DNA of 64,000 bases from assembly GCF_024362405.1 (NCBI RefSeq), contig NZ_CP101454.1:2976001-3040000 (forward strand), given 5' to 3'. This DNA is from Halorarius litoreus. Lineage in GTDB: Archaea; Halobacteriota; Halobacteria; Halobacteriales; Haloarculaceae. Of the stretch, positions 33,173-42,001 are shown piece by piece. Numbering within the stretch: the first letter of the stretch is position 1; every line of letters begins with the position of its first letter. Made by a program: the position numbers and the translations under genes. Below the pieces are notes generated by a model. The model ran no database searches and was not told where the DNA came from. It worked only from the letters and a program-made list of their open reading frames with translations.

Positions 33173-34009
33173 ATGAGCGATGCGTGGTTCGACGGTCTCG
33201 ACCCCGGCGACGGCGAGACCGCCACCGAACGGGTACGCGAGGGGCGAGCCGACGCCCCCGACGACTGGCCGGCGCTGGCCGTCGAGTCGGGGTTCGCGGC
33301 CGACGAAGAGGAGTACTACGACGCGCTCCACGCCGCGACGATGGCCGCGACGCGTGCCGCCGTCACCGAGGCCGAGCGCGCCGGCGACAAGCAACTCATC
33401 CACGCTGTGCGAGCGATGGACGACTGCGAACGCACGGCGAACGAACTCGCCGAACGCCTCGCTGAGTGGGCCGGCAGCCTGTTCGAAGAGGCCGGAACCG
33501 GGATCGACGGCGCCCGCGCCGTGGTCGACCGCGAGCCAGCCGACCCCACCGAACAGCGGGCGGTCGCGCTCGCTGAGCGCGTGGTGGCACTCGCCGACGA
33601 GCGGGACGACCTCCGGGCGTACATCGAGCGCACCGCACCCGAGGTCGCGCCGAACCTCGCTCACCTCGCAGGGCCGGTTCTTGCAGCACGACTGATCGCG
33701 CTCGCCGGTGGACTGGGTTCCCTCGCGAAGAAGCCCAGCGGGACGCTCCAGGTCCTGGGTGCCGAGGACGCGCTGTTCGCGCACCTCCGGGGTCGGGCGC
33801 CCTCGCCTAAACACGGCGTCATCTACACCCACGAGTACGTTCGGGGGACGCGGCGCGAAGACCGGGGAAGTGCCGCCCGCGCGCTCGCAGGGAAGCTCTC
33901 GATTGCGGCCCGGTCCGACTACTACAAGGGCGAGCTGAACCCCGACATCGAACGCCAGCTCGAAGACCGGATGGCGACCATCCGCGCCCGAGGTGAGGCC
34001 GATGAGTGA
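33173..34009 (+). CDS. nop5: NOP5/NOP56 family protein of C/D-box RNPs
   Basis: 278 residues from ATG 33173. Scaffold that joins L7Ae-bound guide RNA to fibrillarin for 2'-O-methylation. The Nop domain with APNLAHLAGPVLAARLIALAGGLGSLAKKPSGTLQVLGAEDALF is unmistakable. Shorter than many archaeal Nop5 proteins, and the N-terminal ~35 residues are acidic. Overlaps fibrillarin by 8 bp. Confidence 0.95.
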   Translation: MSDAWFDGLDPGDGETATERVREGRADAPDDWPALAVESGFAADEEEYYDALHAATMAATRAAVTEAERAGDKQLIHAVRAMDDCERTANELAERLAEWAGSLFEEAGTGIDGARAVVDREPADPTEQRAVALAERVVALADERDDLRAYIERTAPEVAPNLAHLAGPVLAARLIALAGGLGSLAKKPSGTLQVLGAEDALFAHLRGRAPSPKHGVIYTHEYVRGTRREDRGSAARALAGKLSIAARSDYYKGELNPDIERQLEDRMATIRARGEADE

Positions 34010-34631
34010 CCTCCCGGCGGGCGTCGAGCGCCGCACGTTCGACGGCCGAGAGCGGCTTGCGACAGAGGGTGAACCGGTCTACGGCGAGCCCACCGACGAG
34101 GGGTGGCGGGCGTGGGACGCCCGTCGATCGAAGCTCGGTGCCATGCTGGAGAGGGGGCTGGACACGACACTCCAGGGTGGCGAGACTGTGCTCTATCTCG
34201 GGGCCGCCGCGGGGACGACCGTCTCACACGTCGCGGACTTCGCGGGGCCGACGTACGCCGTGGAGTTCGCCGCTCGGCCGGCGCGCGACCTGCTGGACGC
34301 GGCCGAGCCCCGCCCGAACCTCTTTCCGCTCCTCAAGGACGCCCGGAAGCCCGAGACGTACGCGCACGTCGTCGAGCCCTGCGACGTCATCGTGCAGGAC
34401 GTCGCCACCCGGGGGCAGGCGAAGGTGGCGAACGCGAACGCGACGTTCCTCGACGAGGGAGGCGTCCTGCTCGCCGCCATCAAGGCCCGCTCCGAGGACG
34501 TGGTAGCGAACCCGAGCGAGGTGTTCGAGCGCGAACTCGACACGCTCGAAGCCGCCTACGACGTCGTCGCGACCGAGCGGCTCGAACCGTTCCACGACGA
34601 CCACCTCGGCGTGGTCGCCCGGAAACGTTGA
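34002..34631 (+). CDS. flpA: Fibrillarin-like rRNA/tRNA 2'-O-methyltransferase
   Basis: 209 residues. SAM site VLYLGAAAGTTVSHVADF and the family signature AVEFAARPARDLLDAAEPRPNLFPLLKDARKPETY are present. Methylates ribose at sites selected by C/D guide RNAs together with Nop5 (overlapping gene) and L7Ae (6.7 kb). Confidence 0.96.
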   Translation: MSDLPAGVERRTFDGRERLATEGEPVYGEPTDEGWRAWDARRSKLGAMLERGLDTTLQGGETVLYLGAAAGTTVSHVADFAGPTYAVEFAARPARDLLDAAEPRPNLFPLLKDARKPETYAHVVEPCDVIVQDVATRGQAKVANANATFLDEGGVLLAAIKARSEDVVANPSEVFERELDTLEAAYDVVATERLEPFHDDHLGVVARKR

Positions 34632-34688
34632 GTCGGTGAGTCCCCGGTAACGGAACCACTTTAGGCTCCGCGGTCGGACTGTTCGGCG

Positions 34689-35810
34689 ATGGAACTCGGG
34701 TCGGCAGACGCCTTCGACCGACGGGGAACGCTCGGAGTAGAGGAGGAGTTCTACGTCGTCGACGAGCGCGGCTATCCGACGTCGGGTACCGACGAACTCG
34801 TCTACGAACTCGACCCGCCCGAGCTACTGGAGGGTCGGCTCGACCACGAACTGTTCAAGTGCGTCATCGAGACGCAGACGCCGACCTGTGAGTCGCTCTC
34901 CGAGGCGGAAACGCAACTCAACGCTGTCCGCAACGCGCTCGTCGAACACGCGGCGAGTGGTGGATTCAAGATTGCGGGGGCGGGACTCCACCCGCTCGCA
35001 ATCTGGCGCGAACTGGAACACGCCGAGAAGTCACGCTACCGCGCTCAACTCGACCGCATCCAGTATCCGCAGCACCGGAACACCACCGCGGGGCTCCACG
35101 TGCACGTAGGCGTCGACGACGCCGACAAGGCGACCTGGGTCGCGAACGAACTCCGCTGGCACCTGCCAGTGATGCTCGCGCTCTCGGCGAACTCGCCGTA
35201 CTGGAACGGGTTCGACACGGGGCTCGAATCGGCGCGCGCGAAGATTTTCGAGGGACTACCCAACACCGGGATCCCGACCTCGTTCGTTGGGTTCGAGGAG
35301 TACGCCGCGTTCGAGCGCCAGATGATCGAGACCGGGAGCATCAACGACCGCGGCGAACTCTGGTACGACGTTCGCCCTCACAGCGGCCACGGTACGGTCG
35401 AGGTCCGGACACCCGATGGCCAGTCCGACTCCGCCCGTGTCATGCCGTTCGTCGAGTACATCGAGGCGCTGGTCGAGGAACTCTGCGAGCAGTACGAGGA
35501 CGCGAGCGACCCGTGGGAAGTGTACGAATCGACCGGGTTCGGCCCTCGCGACGGCGCCGTCGGCTGCGACCACCGTCGGGAGGTGCTGGAGGAGAACAAG
35601 TGGCGGGCGCTCCGCCACGGTCACGACGCCGAACTCCTCGACCGCAGGTCCGAAGCCCCCGTCTCGCTCGGTGAACTCGTCGACCGCGAGGCCTCGCGGC
35701 TCGGTGTCTCGGGTATCGTCGACCTCTACGAGTCCGAGTCCGGCGCGACTCGACAGCGACGGCTCCGCGAGGACGGCGTCGACGTTCTCTGCGAGTCGCT
35801 CCTGCTCTGA
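34689..35810 (+). CDS. gshA: Glutamate-cysteine ligase, archaeal type
   Basis: 373 residues. The carboxylate-amine ligase fold begins [19 protein letters not shown]. Haloarchaea use gamma-glutamylcysteine instead of glutathione as their main thiol, and GshA of this type makes it. Further landmarks: [36 protein letters not shown]-like tttagg lies 28 bp upstream. Single gene. Confidence 0.93.
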   Translation: MELGSADAFDRRGTLGVEEEFYVVDERGYPTSGTDELVYELDPPELLEGRLDHELFKCVIETQTPTCESLSEAETQLNAVRNALVEHAASGGFKIAGAGLHPLAIWRELEHAEKSRYRAQLDRIQYPQHRNTTAGLHVHVGVDDADKATWVANELRWHLPVMLALSANSPYWNGFDTGLESARAKIFEGLPNTGIPTSFVGFEEYAAFERQMIETGSINDRGELWYDVRPHSGHGTVEVRTPDGQSDSARVMPFVEYIEALVEELCEQYEDASDPWEVYESTGFGPRDGAVGCDHRREVLEENKWRALRHGHDAELLDRRSEAPVSLGELVDREASRLGVSGIVDLYESESGATRQRRLREDGVDVLCESLLL

Positions 35811-35884
35811 GTCGCGCGGTTTCTCCCCGGCGGAGCGAGGGATTTTTGCCGCGCACCCACGTTGTGTCCCACACGAGACGACGC

Positions 35885-36346
35885 ATGTCTGCCGACGATT
35901 CCGACCCCGCCGACGAGAAGGTGCGGGAGCAACTGGAGGACCGAGCCGAGGAGCTCGACGCCCGCATCGTTGACCTGCTCGCGTGGGTGCTCGACACCGA
36001 GACCCGCGCTCGAATCTACGTCCACCTGCGCGAACACCCGAACAGCACGAGCGAGGAGATCGCCGAGGGAACCGGGCTGTACCCGAGTACGGTCCGCGAA
36101 GCGCTGGCCGAGTTGACCGCCGACGAGAAGGTCGACCGGCACAAACGCGAGTCGTCCGGGGCTGGCAACAACCCCTACGAGTACGAGGCTATCGCCCCGT
36201 CGAAGCTCGTGGGCGACGTGGTCGAGGAGGTGCAGGGTGAGCTGAACACGGTGTTCAACCTCGACGAGTTCCTCGGCGGGCAGCAGTCGAAGTCGGAGTC
36301 GAGCGAGGGCCCCGTCTCCATCGAAGTGCAGTCCGAAGACGAGTAG
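35885..36346 (+). CDS. Winged-helix transcriptional regulator
   Basis: 153 residues from ATG 35885. A helical head (VREQLEDRAEELDARIVDLL) leads into an ArsR/TrmB-like winged helix at ~45-110 (RIYVHLREHPNSTSEEIAEGTGLYPSTVREALAELTADEKVDRHKR), then an acidic, Ser-rich C-terminus. A conserved haloarchaeal regulator; target genes unknown. Confidence 0.85.
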   Translation: MSADDSDPADEKVREQLEDRAEELDARIVDLLAWVLDTETRARIYVHLREHPNSTSEEIAEGTGLYPSTVREALAELTADEKVDRHKRESSGAGNNPYEYEAIAPSKLVGDVVEEVQGELNTVFNLDEFLGGQQSKSESSEGPVSIEVQSEDE

Positions 36347-36383
36347 CGACACCACTTTATCGGGGCCCTCCCTGTCCGTAGCC

Positions 36384-36881
36384 ATGCAGGTCGTGTTGGG
36401 TGGGACGTTCGACCCCGTCCACGACGGACACCGCGCGCTGTTCGAGCGGGCGTTCGAGTTGGGCGACGTGACGGTCGGGCTCACGAGCGACGAACTCGCG
36501 CCGCAGACACGCAACCAGGAGCGGTACGTCCGCCCCTTCGACGAGCGAAAACGTGATCTCGAGGCGGTGCTCGCGGAGCTGGCCGGCGACCGCGAGTTCG
36601 AGGTCCGCCAACTGGAAGACCCGATGGGTATCGCCACCGAACCCGGCTTCGACGTGCTCATCGTCTCGCCCGAGACGGTCGACGGAGGGAACAAGGTCAA
36701 CGAGATCCGCGAGGAGAAGGGGCTCGACCCGCTCGACCTCGAAGTCGTCGAGCACGTCCGTGCGGACGACGGCGGTATCATCTCCTCGACGCGCATCGTC
36801 ATCGGCGAAATCGACGAACACGGAACCCTCACACCGGAGCGTGACGGCCGCGAGGCCGACCGAAGTGAGGCCTCCGAATGA
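36384..36881 (+). CDS. coaD: Phosphopantetheine adenylyltransferase, archaeal type
   Basis: 165 residues. Nucleotidyltransferase start MQVVLGGTFDPVHDGHRALF with the H-x-G-H (DGH) motif, and the ISSTRI motif late (residues ~134-139). Makes dephospho-CoA. TATA-like ctttatc at 36355-36361 is 26 bp before the ATG. The acidic tail after residue ~148 is variable in the family. Confidence 0.93.
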   Translation: MQVVLGGTFDPVHDGHRALFERAFELGDVTVGLTSDELAPQTRNQERYVRPFDERKRDLEAVLAELAGDREFEVRQLEDPMGIATEPGFDVLIVSPETVDGGNKVNEIREEKGLDPLDLEVVEHVRADDGGIISSTRIVIGEIDEHGTLTPERDGREADRSEASE

Positions 36882-36926
36882 GCGAGCGGAGCGACGCCTT
36901 GGAGTAGCCGAGCGACGGTCAGACAC

Positions 36927-37235
36927 TCACCACGACGGCGGCTCTAGTCCCGCTTCCTCCATCAACTCCTTCCAGCGTTGCTGAACCGAGAGTCGCGACA
37001 CTCCGACGGCATCGGCGACGTCGCCCTGTGACCGGCCCTCGCTCGTGGTGAGCGTGGCGACGTAGATGGCGGCGGCGAGCGCGGGCTTCTTGGAGCGGTC
37101 CTCGCTCGGCACCGTCGAGAGGAACAGGTCTGCGGCACGCGAGCGGGCGTCCGCCGAGAGGTCGAGCCGTTCGGCAGCCTCGTCGAGCGTCGCCAGCCAC
37201 GCCTCGTTCGCCACCTCGTCGCTCGCGCGGTACAC
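36927..37235 (-). CDS. Transcription factor B-like single cyclin-domain protein
   Basis: 102 residues from GTG 37235. One TFIIB cyclin repeat (RSRAADLFLSTVPSEDRSKKPALAAAIYVATLTTSEGRSQGDVADAVGVSRLSVQQRWKEL, shown in parts elsewhere) without the zinc ribbon or second repeat of full TFB. A TATA element (cttaatcc, 37259-37265) is centred 27 bp upstream. Haloarchaea have many TFB variants; a regulatory role is probable but unproved. Confidence 0.82.
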   Translation of the reverse strand: MYRASDEVANEAWLATLDEAAERLDLSADARSRAADLFLSTVPSEDRSKKPALAAAIYVATLTTSEGRSQGDVADAVGVSRLSVQQRWKELMEEAGLEPPSW

Positions 37236-37311
37236 GACCTGGCTTGGGTGGGGGGCGGCTTAATCCCAGCGGCAGGTGGGAGTTATCCGGGCTGGGTGCG
37301 TGCTGATGGGT

Positions 37312-37830
37312 ATGACCGGCCACGTCGAGCGCCTCTGGATCACCGCCGAGGGCTCCGCCCCCATGGCGTCCGTCACGAGCGTTCGTGCGGTGCCGGGCGG
37401 GCTGGAGGGCGACCGCTACCTGAATGGAACGGGCTACTACGCCCCGATGGACGTCTGTGAAGTGACGTTCGTCGCCAGCGAGGACCTCGATGCCATCCAC
37501 GAGGAGGCTGGAATCGACCTTTCGGACGGGCGGCACCGCCGGAACGTCGTGCTCCGGGGCGCAGACCTCGATGACCTGCTGAACGCCCGGTTCCGGGTCG
37601 GCGAGGCGACCTTCGAGGGAACGCGCCCCCGCCCGCCGTGTCGCCACGTCGAGGAACTCGCCGGGGAGGAGGGCGTGATGCGGGCACTCAGGGGCAAGGG
37701 TGGTATCTGTGCCGACGTGGTCGAACCCGGAACCGTCGAGGTGGGTGACGAGGTGGAGCTGTTGGAGGACCTGTCGTTCGATGGGGCTGGACTGGCCGCG
37801 GCGATTCGGTCACGGCACGAAAGCGAATAG
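37312..37830 (+). CDS. MOSC-domain protein
   Basis: 172 residues from ATG 37312, with an in-frame ATG two codons earlier; a TATA-like ttatcc ~27 bp upstream fits either. The MOSC pattern includes GLEGDRYLNGTGYY, the cofactor-associated GADLDDLLNARFRVGEATFEG and PPCRHVEEL with the conserved cysteine. Family members carry sulfur or molybdenum cofactor groups. Partner unknown. Confidence 0.88.
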   Translation: MTGHVERLWITAEGSAPMASVTSVRAVPGGLEGDRYLNGTGYYAPMDVCEVTFVASEDLDAIHEEAGIDLSDGRHRRNVVLRGADLDDLLNARFRVGEATFEGTRPRPPCRHVEELAGEEGVMRALRGKGGICADVVEPGTVEVGDEVELLEDLSFDGAGLAAAIRSRHESE

Positions 37831-37869
37831 CGTCAGGTTCTTGTCGCCCTCGGTCGGATTTCGGAGTGC

Positions 37870-37953
37870 GCGCGGGTAGCCAAGCCTGGAAACGGCGCAA
37901 GGCTTAGGACCTTGTCTCGTAGGAGTCCGCCGGTTCAAATCCGGTCCCGCGCA
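37870..37953 (+). tRNA. tRNA-Leu (UAG)
   Basis: 84 nt with a 7-bp acceptor stem (gcgcggg / cccgcgc), anticodon loop CTTAGGA giving anticodon UAG, a long class II variable arm and the T-arm ccggttcaaatccgg. CCA is not encoded. No intron is visible. Near copies of its 3' end occur 115 bp downstream. Confidence 0.95.
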
Positions 37954-37995
37954 TACCGCCTCGAACGGACGTGAGAGGCGTGTCTGCGCAACGAG

Positions 37996-38076
37996 CGGAT
38001 TTGAACCCTACCAGTCGCGCGCAGCGAACGGAGTGAGCGAGCACGTCTGGTTCTGGTTCAAATCCGGTCTCGCGCT
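37996..38076. repeat. Duplicated and inverted T-arm sequences downstream of tRNA-Leu
   Basis: ggttcaaatccggtctcgcgct at 38055-38076 matches the 3' end of the tRNA (37932-37953) at 20 of 22 bases. An inverted copy of the T-arm (cggatttgaacc, 37996-38007) pairs with 38055-38066 as a perfect 12-bp inverted repeat. This pattern can be left by an element that integrated at the tRNA, or may form a hairpin. The last bases overlap the stop codon of the next gene. Confidence 0.8.
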
Positions 38077-38503
38077 ACCGCAACTCTTCGAACGTCTCGC
38101 GGACGTTCTCGATGGCGCTCTCCTTCTTCGCGGGATAGGCTTCGACCTTCGCGCGGAAGGTGATGCCGTCGCCACGTTTCACCTGGCCCCTGAACGCGGC
38201 CTGTTTGTCGAGCGTGAGGAAGAACGCACAGTTGTCGTCGACGCGGTGGTCGAGCTCGTTGAGGACGGTGTCGATGTCGTCCAGGTCGGCGAGTTTCGAG
38301 AGGACGTGGCGGACCTCGTCGGCGCGTTCGAGGCGGACGGAGAGCACGAGGATGCGGTCGCCGTGGTGGCCCTCGGTCACGACCCGTTCCAGTTCGGTGT
38401 CCTCGGGGAGGAAGGTTCGGAGGGCGTCGCCGACGCGCTTCTCGTCTTCCGTCTCGTAGCAGAACGCGCGGAGGTCGACGTAGTGGAACGGGACCGAGCT
38501 CAC
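38075..38503 (-). CDS. RNA-binding protein, DUF54/COG1325 (exosome-associated)
   Basis: 142 residues starting MSSVPFHYVDLRAFCYETEDE. Matches the archaeal DUF54 RNA-binding family, often encoded near exosome or RNA-processing genes. Visible landmarks: VTEGHHGDRILVLSVRLE and NCAFFLTLDKQAAFRGQVKRGDGI. The stop codon lies inside the tRNA-derived repeat, so its last codons may have been changed by that event. Confidence 0.9.
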   Translation of the reverse strand: MSSVPFHYVDLRAFCYETEDEKRVGDALRTFLPEDTELERVVTEGHHGDRILVLSVRLERADEVRHVLSKLADLDDIDTVLNELDHRVDDNCAFFLTLDKQAAFRGQVKRGDGITFRAKVEAYPAKKESAIENVRETFEELR

Positions 38504-38507
38504 GGGC

Positions 38508-38714
38508 TTACTCTTCGTCGTCTTCGTCGGCGTCGTCCGGCGCGGCTTCGAGCGCGTCCTCGGAGATGCCGGCCTCCTGGCCGCCCTCGAAGGAGATGAC
38601 GTAGTTCTCGTCGCCGAACATCGTCTCGGAGACCGTCTCGACGGTGCCGACCTCGCCGTCGAAGTCGCTGTGCTCGTCGTGCAGGACGACTTTGTCGCCT
38701 TCTTCGAAGCTCAT
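38508..38714 (-). CDS. Small KOW/SH3-like acidic protein, 68 aa
   Basis: 68 residues (MSFEEGDKVVLHDEHSDFDGEVGTV). The EGDKV..D..S.F.G..G.V pattern is a KOW/SH3-type beta barrel like small DUF1918-type proteins; the C-terminal 15 residues are acidic. Four bases before the DUF54 gene on the same strand. Function unknown; nucleic-acid binding possible. Confidence 0.78.
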   Translation of the reverse strand: MSFEEGDKVVLHDEHSDFDGEVGTVETVSETMFGDENYVISFEGGQEAGISEDALEAAPDDADEDDEE

Positions 38715-38884
38715 GCGTCTGGCTTCTGCCGACCGAGCCAAAAGCCCGTCGCTTTCGGGCAACGAGGGGTCGTTCGCCCGGGTGAGCCGGTCGAAGGCTT
38801 ATTGCGAGGGACGTTCGTAGCCGCGGCTATGAACGCTCGTACGTGCGCTCCGCGGTCGCGGCCGTCATCCGCCCTCCCGGCTCC

Positions 38885-39442
38885 ATGACGGTCGACCGAC
38901 TCTGGTATCTCGCGGACGAGGCGAGCCAGCAGGCCGAACAGGCGTATCACCGACTGACCGCACGCCACGATGCGACGCTCGAACCCGACTACGAACGCCG
39001 GGTCTCACGTCGCCGGTTCCGGACGCTCGCCGAGCGTATTCGGGAGACGGGGGCCCCCTACGGTGCCCACACGGTCGTCTACCGCGACTCGGGCGAGCTC
39101 CTGCTCGTGCGCCACGAGGGGGTGGACCTGTGGGTGCTTCCAGGGGGCGAGGTCGACCCCGGCGAGACGTTCCGCGAGGCCGCCGAGCGAGAACTCGCAG
39201 AGGAGGCTGGCGTCGAGGTGGCGTACGACGGGCTCGGGATGCTGGGTCGCGTCGAGGTGTCGTCGGGCGACCACGAGACGTGGGGTGTGCTCCCCGTCTT
39301 CGCGGCGGAAGCCGTGACGACCGAACCCGAGGTCGCGGACCCCGACGGCGAGATCAGCGAGGCGCGGTGGTTCGACGACCTCCCCGAGGACACCCGCGAC
39401 CGCGAAGACCTCGTCGCCTGGCGCGAACGCGTGCTCTCGTAA
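38885..39442 (+). CDS. NUDIX hydrolase
   Basis: 185 residues from ATG 38885. The Nudix box is complete: GGEVDPGETFREAAERELAEE followed by AGV. Residues 1-~65 form an N-terminal helical domain (DEASQQAEQAYHRLTARHDATLEPDYERRVSRRRF region) seen in haloarchaeal Nudix proteins. Hydrolyses a nucleoside diphosphate linked to X; substrate unknown. Confidence 0.93.
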   Translation: MTVDRLWYLADEASQQAEQAYHRLTARHDATLEPDYERRVSRRRFRTLAERIRETGAPYGAHTVVYRDSGELLLVRHEGVDLWVLPGGEVDPGETFREAAERELAEEAGVEVAYDGLGMLGRVEVSSGDHETWGVLPVFAAEAVTTEPEVADPDGEISEARWFDDLPEDTRDREDLVAWRERVLS

Positions 39443-39463
39443 CGCTCCGGCGCTCCGTCGCGA

Positions 39464-40333
39464 CTACCAGCTCTTGCCCTCGCGAGACTCGGCGTCGCGT
39501 CGGCGGAGTGCCGCCCGCGCGTTCGAGGCGTCGTAGCCGAACAGCACGTGCTCGCCGTACGCCTCGGCGACGTCCGTCGCGTGCAGCAGGTCGTCGATGT
39601 CGACGTTGACGGCGTACAGCTCGACGGAGATGGGGGTGTCGAGTCGGTCGGCGAACCCGCTCGCGATGACCTCCAGCCAGTAGGTCGTCGAGTACGCCAT
39701 GTCGTACAGCGGAATCACGAACTCGTCGACGAGCGGTTCGAGCGCCGCGAGGTCGAGTCCCGACCGCTCGTAGAGGTGGTCGCCGTACGGGTCCGGATAC
39801 AGGGTGAAGTACGTCTTGCCGGGGATGCGTTCGACCGCGTCCTCGACGAACTCGGTGATGACCGAGGCGCGCCACGCGAATCGGTCCTCGGGACCGGTCT
39901 CCGCGGGTGGGGGCCCCTCGCCGCGCTCGTGGCGCGTCTCGACCCACTGCTCGAAGGCCTGGTTACAGCGGTCACAGTAGCAGTACTCGGGGCGGGGAAA
40001 GCCCACGTCGTCGAGCCGGACGTCCTCGTTCGCGTCGGCGCAGTCCTCGATGATCTCGAGGAGCCCCTCCTTGTACCCCTCGTGGGTCGGGCAGATGTAC
40101 GCCCAGTCGAAGTACGTCCGGTCGCGGGTCGCCTCCTGACCCTCCGGGTTGACGGGGACGAGGTCGGGATTCTCGGAGGCGGCGGCGTTGTCACCGAAAC
40201 ACGACACCATGTTCACCGCGTTCGAGAGCGGCTCGTTCGCGCGGCCGGAGACGTCCTTGACCTCGTAGAACGCGAGGTCGAACTCGGCCATGTCGACCTC
40301 CTCGGCGTTTCGGGTGACGACCCCGTAGCTCAT
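39464..40333 (-). CDS. Conserved haloarchaeal protein, glycosidase/TIM-barrel-like, function unknown
   Basis: 289 residues from ATG 40333. I do not recognise a named family with confidence. The stretch VGFPRPEYCYCDRCNQAFEQWVE resembles sequences in TIM-barrel glycoside-hydrolase-like proteins that carry a Cys cluster, and VRLDDVGFPRPEY ends in acidic/aromatic residues at a strand end. Later VDEFVIPLYDMAYSTTYWLEVI and ELYAVNVDIDDLL look like further barrel strands. Soluble, no signal peptide. Confidence 0.7.
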   Translation of the reverse strand: MSYGVVTRNAEEVDMAEFDLAFYEVKDVSGRANEPLSNAVNMVSCFGDNAAASENPDLVPVNPEGQEATRDRTYFDWAYICPTHEGYKEGLLEIIEDCADANEDVRLDDVGFPRPEYCYCDRCNQAFEQWVETRHERGEGPPPAETGPEDRFAWRASVITEFVEDAVERIPGKTYFTLYPDPYGDHLYERSGLDLAALEPLVDEFVIPLYDMAYSTTYWLEVIASGFADRLDTPISVELYAVNVDIDDLLHATDVAEAYGEHVLFGYDASNARAALRRRDAESREGKSW

Positions 40334-40401
40334 GACACGGGGTAGCGGGGCTGGTGGGGTACGTCTTTCGAAAGAAGTGTGCGGGGTGGTGATCGGGCGG
40401 T

Positions 40402-40470
40402 TCAGCGGCGCGCCACGTACGCGATGGCGATGGCCGCCAGCGCGACGAGGAAGATGGCCTTCTTGGACAT
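40402..40470 (-). CDS. Membrane microprotein, 22 aa
   Basis: ATG 40470 to TGA 40402 encodes a Met-Ser-Lys-Lys head, one hydrophobic helix (AIFLVALAAIAIAYVA) and an Arg-Arg end: a complete single-span topology. A T-rich promoter element (ttttt on the minus strand, 40494-40499) is centred 27 bp upstream of the ATG, the leaderless distance. Too short for ORF callers; no homology could be checked. Confidence 0.55.
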   Translation of the reverse strand: MSKKAIFLVALAAIAIAYVARR

Positions 40471-40493
40471 CGAGCGACAGGACGTGGCCCAGC

Positions 40494-40499
40494 GAAAAA
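40494..40499 (-). promoter_or_regulatory. TATA-like element for the 22-aa gene
   Basis: T-run ggcttttt on the minus strand, centred 27 bp before ATG 40470. Confidence 0.4.
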
Positions 40500-40530
40500 G
40501 CCTTTCTGGTGGGTCGGTCTCGTGGCCCTC

Positions 40531-40989
40531 TCAGACGTCGATGTGTGCGGCGATGTCGTCGCGGATGATGGTGTCGCAGTAAGCACACCGGACGCCGTCG
40601 TCGAGCACGTCGAACGTCGACTCGATGGGCTCGTCACCCGTCGAGATGCAGTTCGCGTTCGGACACGAGAGCACGCCCTTCACGCGCTCGGGGCGCTCGA
40701 CGCGGAGCTTCTCGACCACCTCGAAGTCCCGGATGATGTTGATGGTCGCCCGCGGTGCGATGAGCGAGAGCACGTCGACCTCGTTCTGCGAGAGCTCGCG
40801 CCCCTCGACCTTCACGACGTCCTTGCGGCCGAGCGCGTCGGAGGGGACGTTCATCCCGATGGAGACCTCCTCGCCCCCTGAGCCGTCGATGCCGAGGATG
40901 GCGAGCACGTTGAGCGCCTGCCCGCCGGGGACATGGTCGATGACGGTGCCGTTTTCGATCTTCGAGACGCGGAGTTCCTTCTCTGTCAT
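40531..40989 (-). CDS. pyrI: Aspartate carbamoyltransferase regulatory subunit PyrI
   Basis: 152 residues. The allosteric domain ends at [10 protein letters not shown] and the zinc domain carries four cysteines ([14 protein letters not shown] and [10 protein letters not shown]). Binds CTP/ATP effectors and PyrB. ATGA overlap with pyrB, the standard order. Confidence 0.96.
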   Translation of the reverse strand: MTEKELRVSKIENGTVIDHVPGGQALNVLAILGIDGSGGEEVSIGMNVPSDALGRKDVVKVEGRELSQNEVDVLSLIAPRATINIIRDFEVVEKLRVERPERVKGVLSCPNANCISTGDEPIESTFDVLDDGVRCAYCDTIIRDDIAAHIDV

Positions 40990-41888
40990 AGTAGTTCGTC
41001 GAGTAGCGCCATCCGAACCGGGACGCCGTTGTGTGCCTGTTCGAAGTAGTTCGCGTGGTCCGTCGCGTCCACGTCGGGGGCGATCTCGTCGACACGGGGC
41101 AGCGGGTGCATCACGGTGAGGTCGTCTTTCGCCGACTCGAGGAGGGCGGCGTCGATGTTGTACTCACCCGCCACCTTTCGGTACTCGTTCTCGTCGGGGA
41201 ACCGCTCGCGCTGGATGCGCGTGACGTACAACACGTCGAGCGTGTCGAGGACGGCCTCGACGTTCCGGTGCTCGTGGACGTCGGCGCCCGACTCGTGGAG
41301 GTCGAACCGGATGTTCCGGGGGAGTCGGAGGCTCTCCGGGGAGATGAAGTGCTGGCGAACGTCGAAGTTCGTGAGCGCCGCGGCCAGCGAGTGAACCGTC
41401 CGCCCGTACTTCAGGTCGCCCATGATACCCACCGTGATGTCGTCGAGCCCCGCGTTCTCGCGGATGGTGTAGAGGTCGAGCAGCGTCTGGGTCGGGTGCT
41501 GGCCCGCGCCGTCACCCGCGTTGATGACCGGGACGTCGACGAACTCGGAGGCGAGTTTAGCTGCCCCCTCGCTCGGATGGCGGAGAACGATGCCGTCGGC
41601 GTACCCCTCCACGACGCGCATCGTGTCGGCGAGCGACTCGCCCTTCTCCACCGACGAGGACTCGACGGGACCCATGTCGACGGCGTCGCCGCCGAGGCGC
41701 TTGATGGAGGTGTCGAAGCTCATCTTGGTCCGCGTGCTCGGCTCGAAGAAGCAGAGCGCGAGCAGCTTGCCGGCGTGGGTGTCCGCGAACGCCCCGGGGT
41801 CGCGGTCGATCTCGGCGGCGCGGTCCAACACCGCCTCGATGTCCGCCCGCGAGAGCTGTTTGGCGCTGATGACGTGGTCGTGCCGCAT
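40986..41888 (-). CDS. pyrB: Aspartate carbamoyltransferase catalytic subunit PyrB
   Basis: 300 residues from ATG 41888. First pyrimidine-specific step. Carbamoyl-phosphate motif [14 protein letters not shown], aspartate/loop residues around [15 protein letters not shown], and [12 protein letters not shown] are conserved. The longer in-frame extension (to 41957) is not needed: a TATA-like attcaag at ~41914-41920 is 27 bp upstream. Confidence 0.96.
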   Translation of the reverse strand: MRHDHVISAKQLSRADIEAVLDRAAEIDRDPGAFADTHAGKLLALCFFEPSTRTKMSFDTSIKRLGGDAVDMGPVESSSVEKGESLADTMRVVEGYADGIVLRHPSEGAAKLASEFVDVPVINAGDGAGQHPTQTLLDLYTIRENAGLDDITVGIMGDLKYGRTVHSLAAALTNFDVRQHFISPESLRLPRNIRFDLHESGADVHEHRNVEAVLDTLDVLYVTRIQRERFPDENEYRKVAGEYNIDAALLESAKDDLTVMHPLPRVDEIAPDVDATDHANYFEQAHNGVPVRMALLDELL

Positions 41889-42001
41889 CGGTGAATACCG
41901 GGGTCGCACCGGTCTTGAATCTCCCGACCCGACCCGCTCGGTGGGAGGAGCCACCACGCGTCGTGCGAGCGTTGAAGTGTGATACCGCGGCCACCCACTC
42001 C

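Noticed and set aside
38055..38076. Second tRNA gene
   Set aside because: Only the T-arm and 3' acceptor strand are present; no 5' acceptor, D-arm or anticodon arm can be formed.
37870..38076. CRISPR-like repeat array around the tRNA
   Set aside because: Only two to three copies of one T-arm sequence in mixed orientation without regular spacers.
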